6,090 nucleotides of DNA from HyVt-337 sp964428895 (GTDB lineage Bacteria; Planctomycetota; Phycisphaerae; SM23-33). This document shows positions 5,617 to 6,090 of the stretch, one piece after another. The notes under the pieces were generated by a model. That model did not search any database and was not told the DNA's origin. It saw only the letters and a list, made by a program, of their open reading frames with translations. The position numbers and the translations under genes were made by a program. How positions within the stretch are numbered: the first letter of the stretch is position 1; each line of letters begins with the position of its first letter. Where the stretch lies: contig CAYRZU010000125.1 of NCBI GenBank assembly GCA_964428895.1, positions 1 through 6,090 on the forward strand. The letters are read 5' to 3'.

Positions 5617-5743
5617 AATGCACGTTACGGCGGTTAGGCCGCAACGCACGGTGACTCACATAGGGAATGACTGTTCGGGTTCACCGTGACCGAGTCTGCC
5701 TATCATCTTTGGCAGCTTGCGTCACTGGTTCGACCAATGACAA
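5617..5743 (-). other. 23S-5S internal transcribed spacer with four hairpins
   Basis: The spacer holds no tRNA. In transcript order it can form four stems. The first is 5741-5734 with 5728-5721, 8 bp, loop TCGAA, with one wobble. The second is CTGCC/GGCAG (5715-5711 with 5700-5696). The third is CACGGTGA/TCACCGTG (5688-5681 with 5654-5647). The fourth is 5646-5638 with 5631-5623, 9 bp, loop CTAACC, with one wobble. They probably guide ribonuclease processing of the precursor. Confidence 0.6.

Positions 5744-6090
<347 letters not shown>

Noticed and set aside
5721..5741. GGTTCGACC in the rRNA spacer, resembling a tRNA T-arm
   Set aside because: No acceptor stem or anticodon arm surrounds it on either strand; it is the loop of a spacer hairpin.

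Overview
The window looks like a piece of a high-GC bacterial chromosome, most likely from the Planctomycetota (PVC group). The reasons are the 23S/5S rRNA sequence, the style of the URO-D-like gene, and short GC-rich palindromes and degenerate heptamers of a kind I associate with planctomycete intergenic DNA. The assignment is inference; the rRNA could settle it by database comparison.

Layout from left to right. (1) 1-424, minus: the N-terminal 141 codons of a uroporphyrinogen-decarboxylase-like (URO-D superfamily) protein, running off the left edge. (2) 425-513: a divergent promoter spacer. (3) 514-2539, plus: a probable three-gene operon made of a conserved protein of unknown function, a DinB-superfamily protein with its metal-site histidines, and a winged-helix protein fused to a domain that resembles the DUF5591/ArcS (archaeosine synthase) core, with a degenerate form of the ArcS signature motif. 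(4) 2540-2592: a short convergent spacer holding a perfect 11-2-11 palindrome. (5) 2593-3904, minus: two overlapping genes of unknown function (350 and 88 aa) with matching Shine-Dalgarno sequences. (6) 3905-4061: a divergent spacer. (7) 4062-5360, plus: an LplT/Aas-type major facilitator transporter. (8) 5361-5509: a second 11-2-11 palindrome, a short 10-bp direct repeat and the rRNA operon terminator. (9) 5510-6090, minus: 5S rRNA, a 23S-5S spacer rich in hairpins, and the 3' part of 23S rRNA, running off the right edge.

The rRNA operon is transcribed leftward and converges on the transporter gene, with terminator-like structures from both sides between them. No transposase, CRISPR array or tRNA gene was found. 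The most interesting protein is the winged-helix/ArcS-like fusion. The orphan overlapping pair at 2593-3904 is the best candidate for an undescribed two-gene unit, but nothing in its sequence identifies a function.
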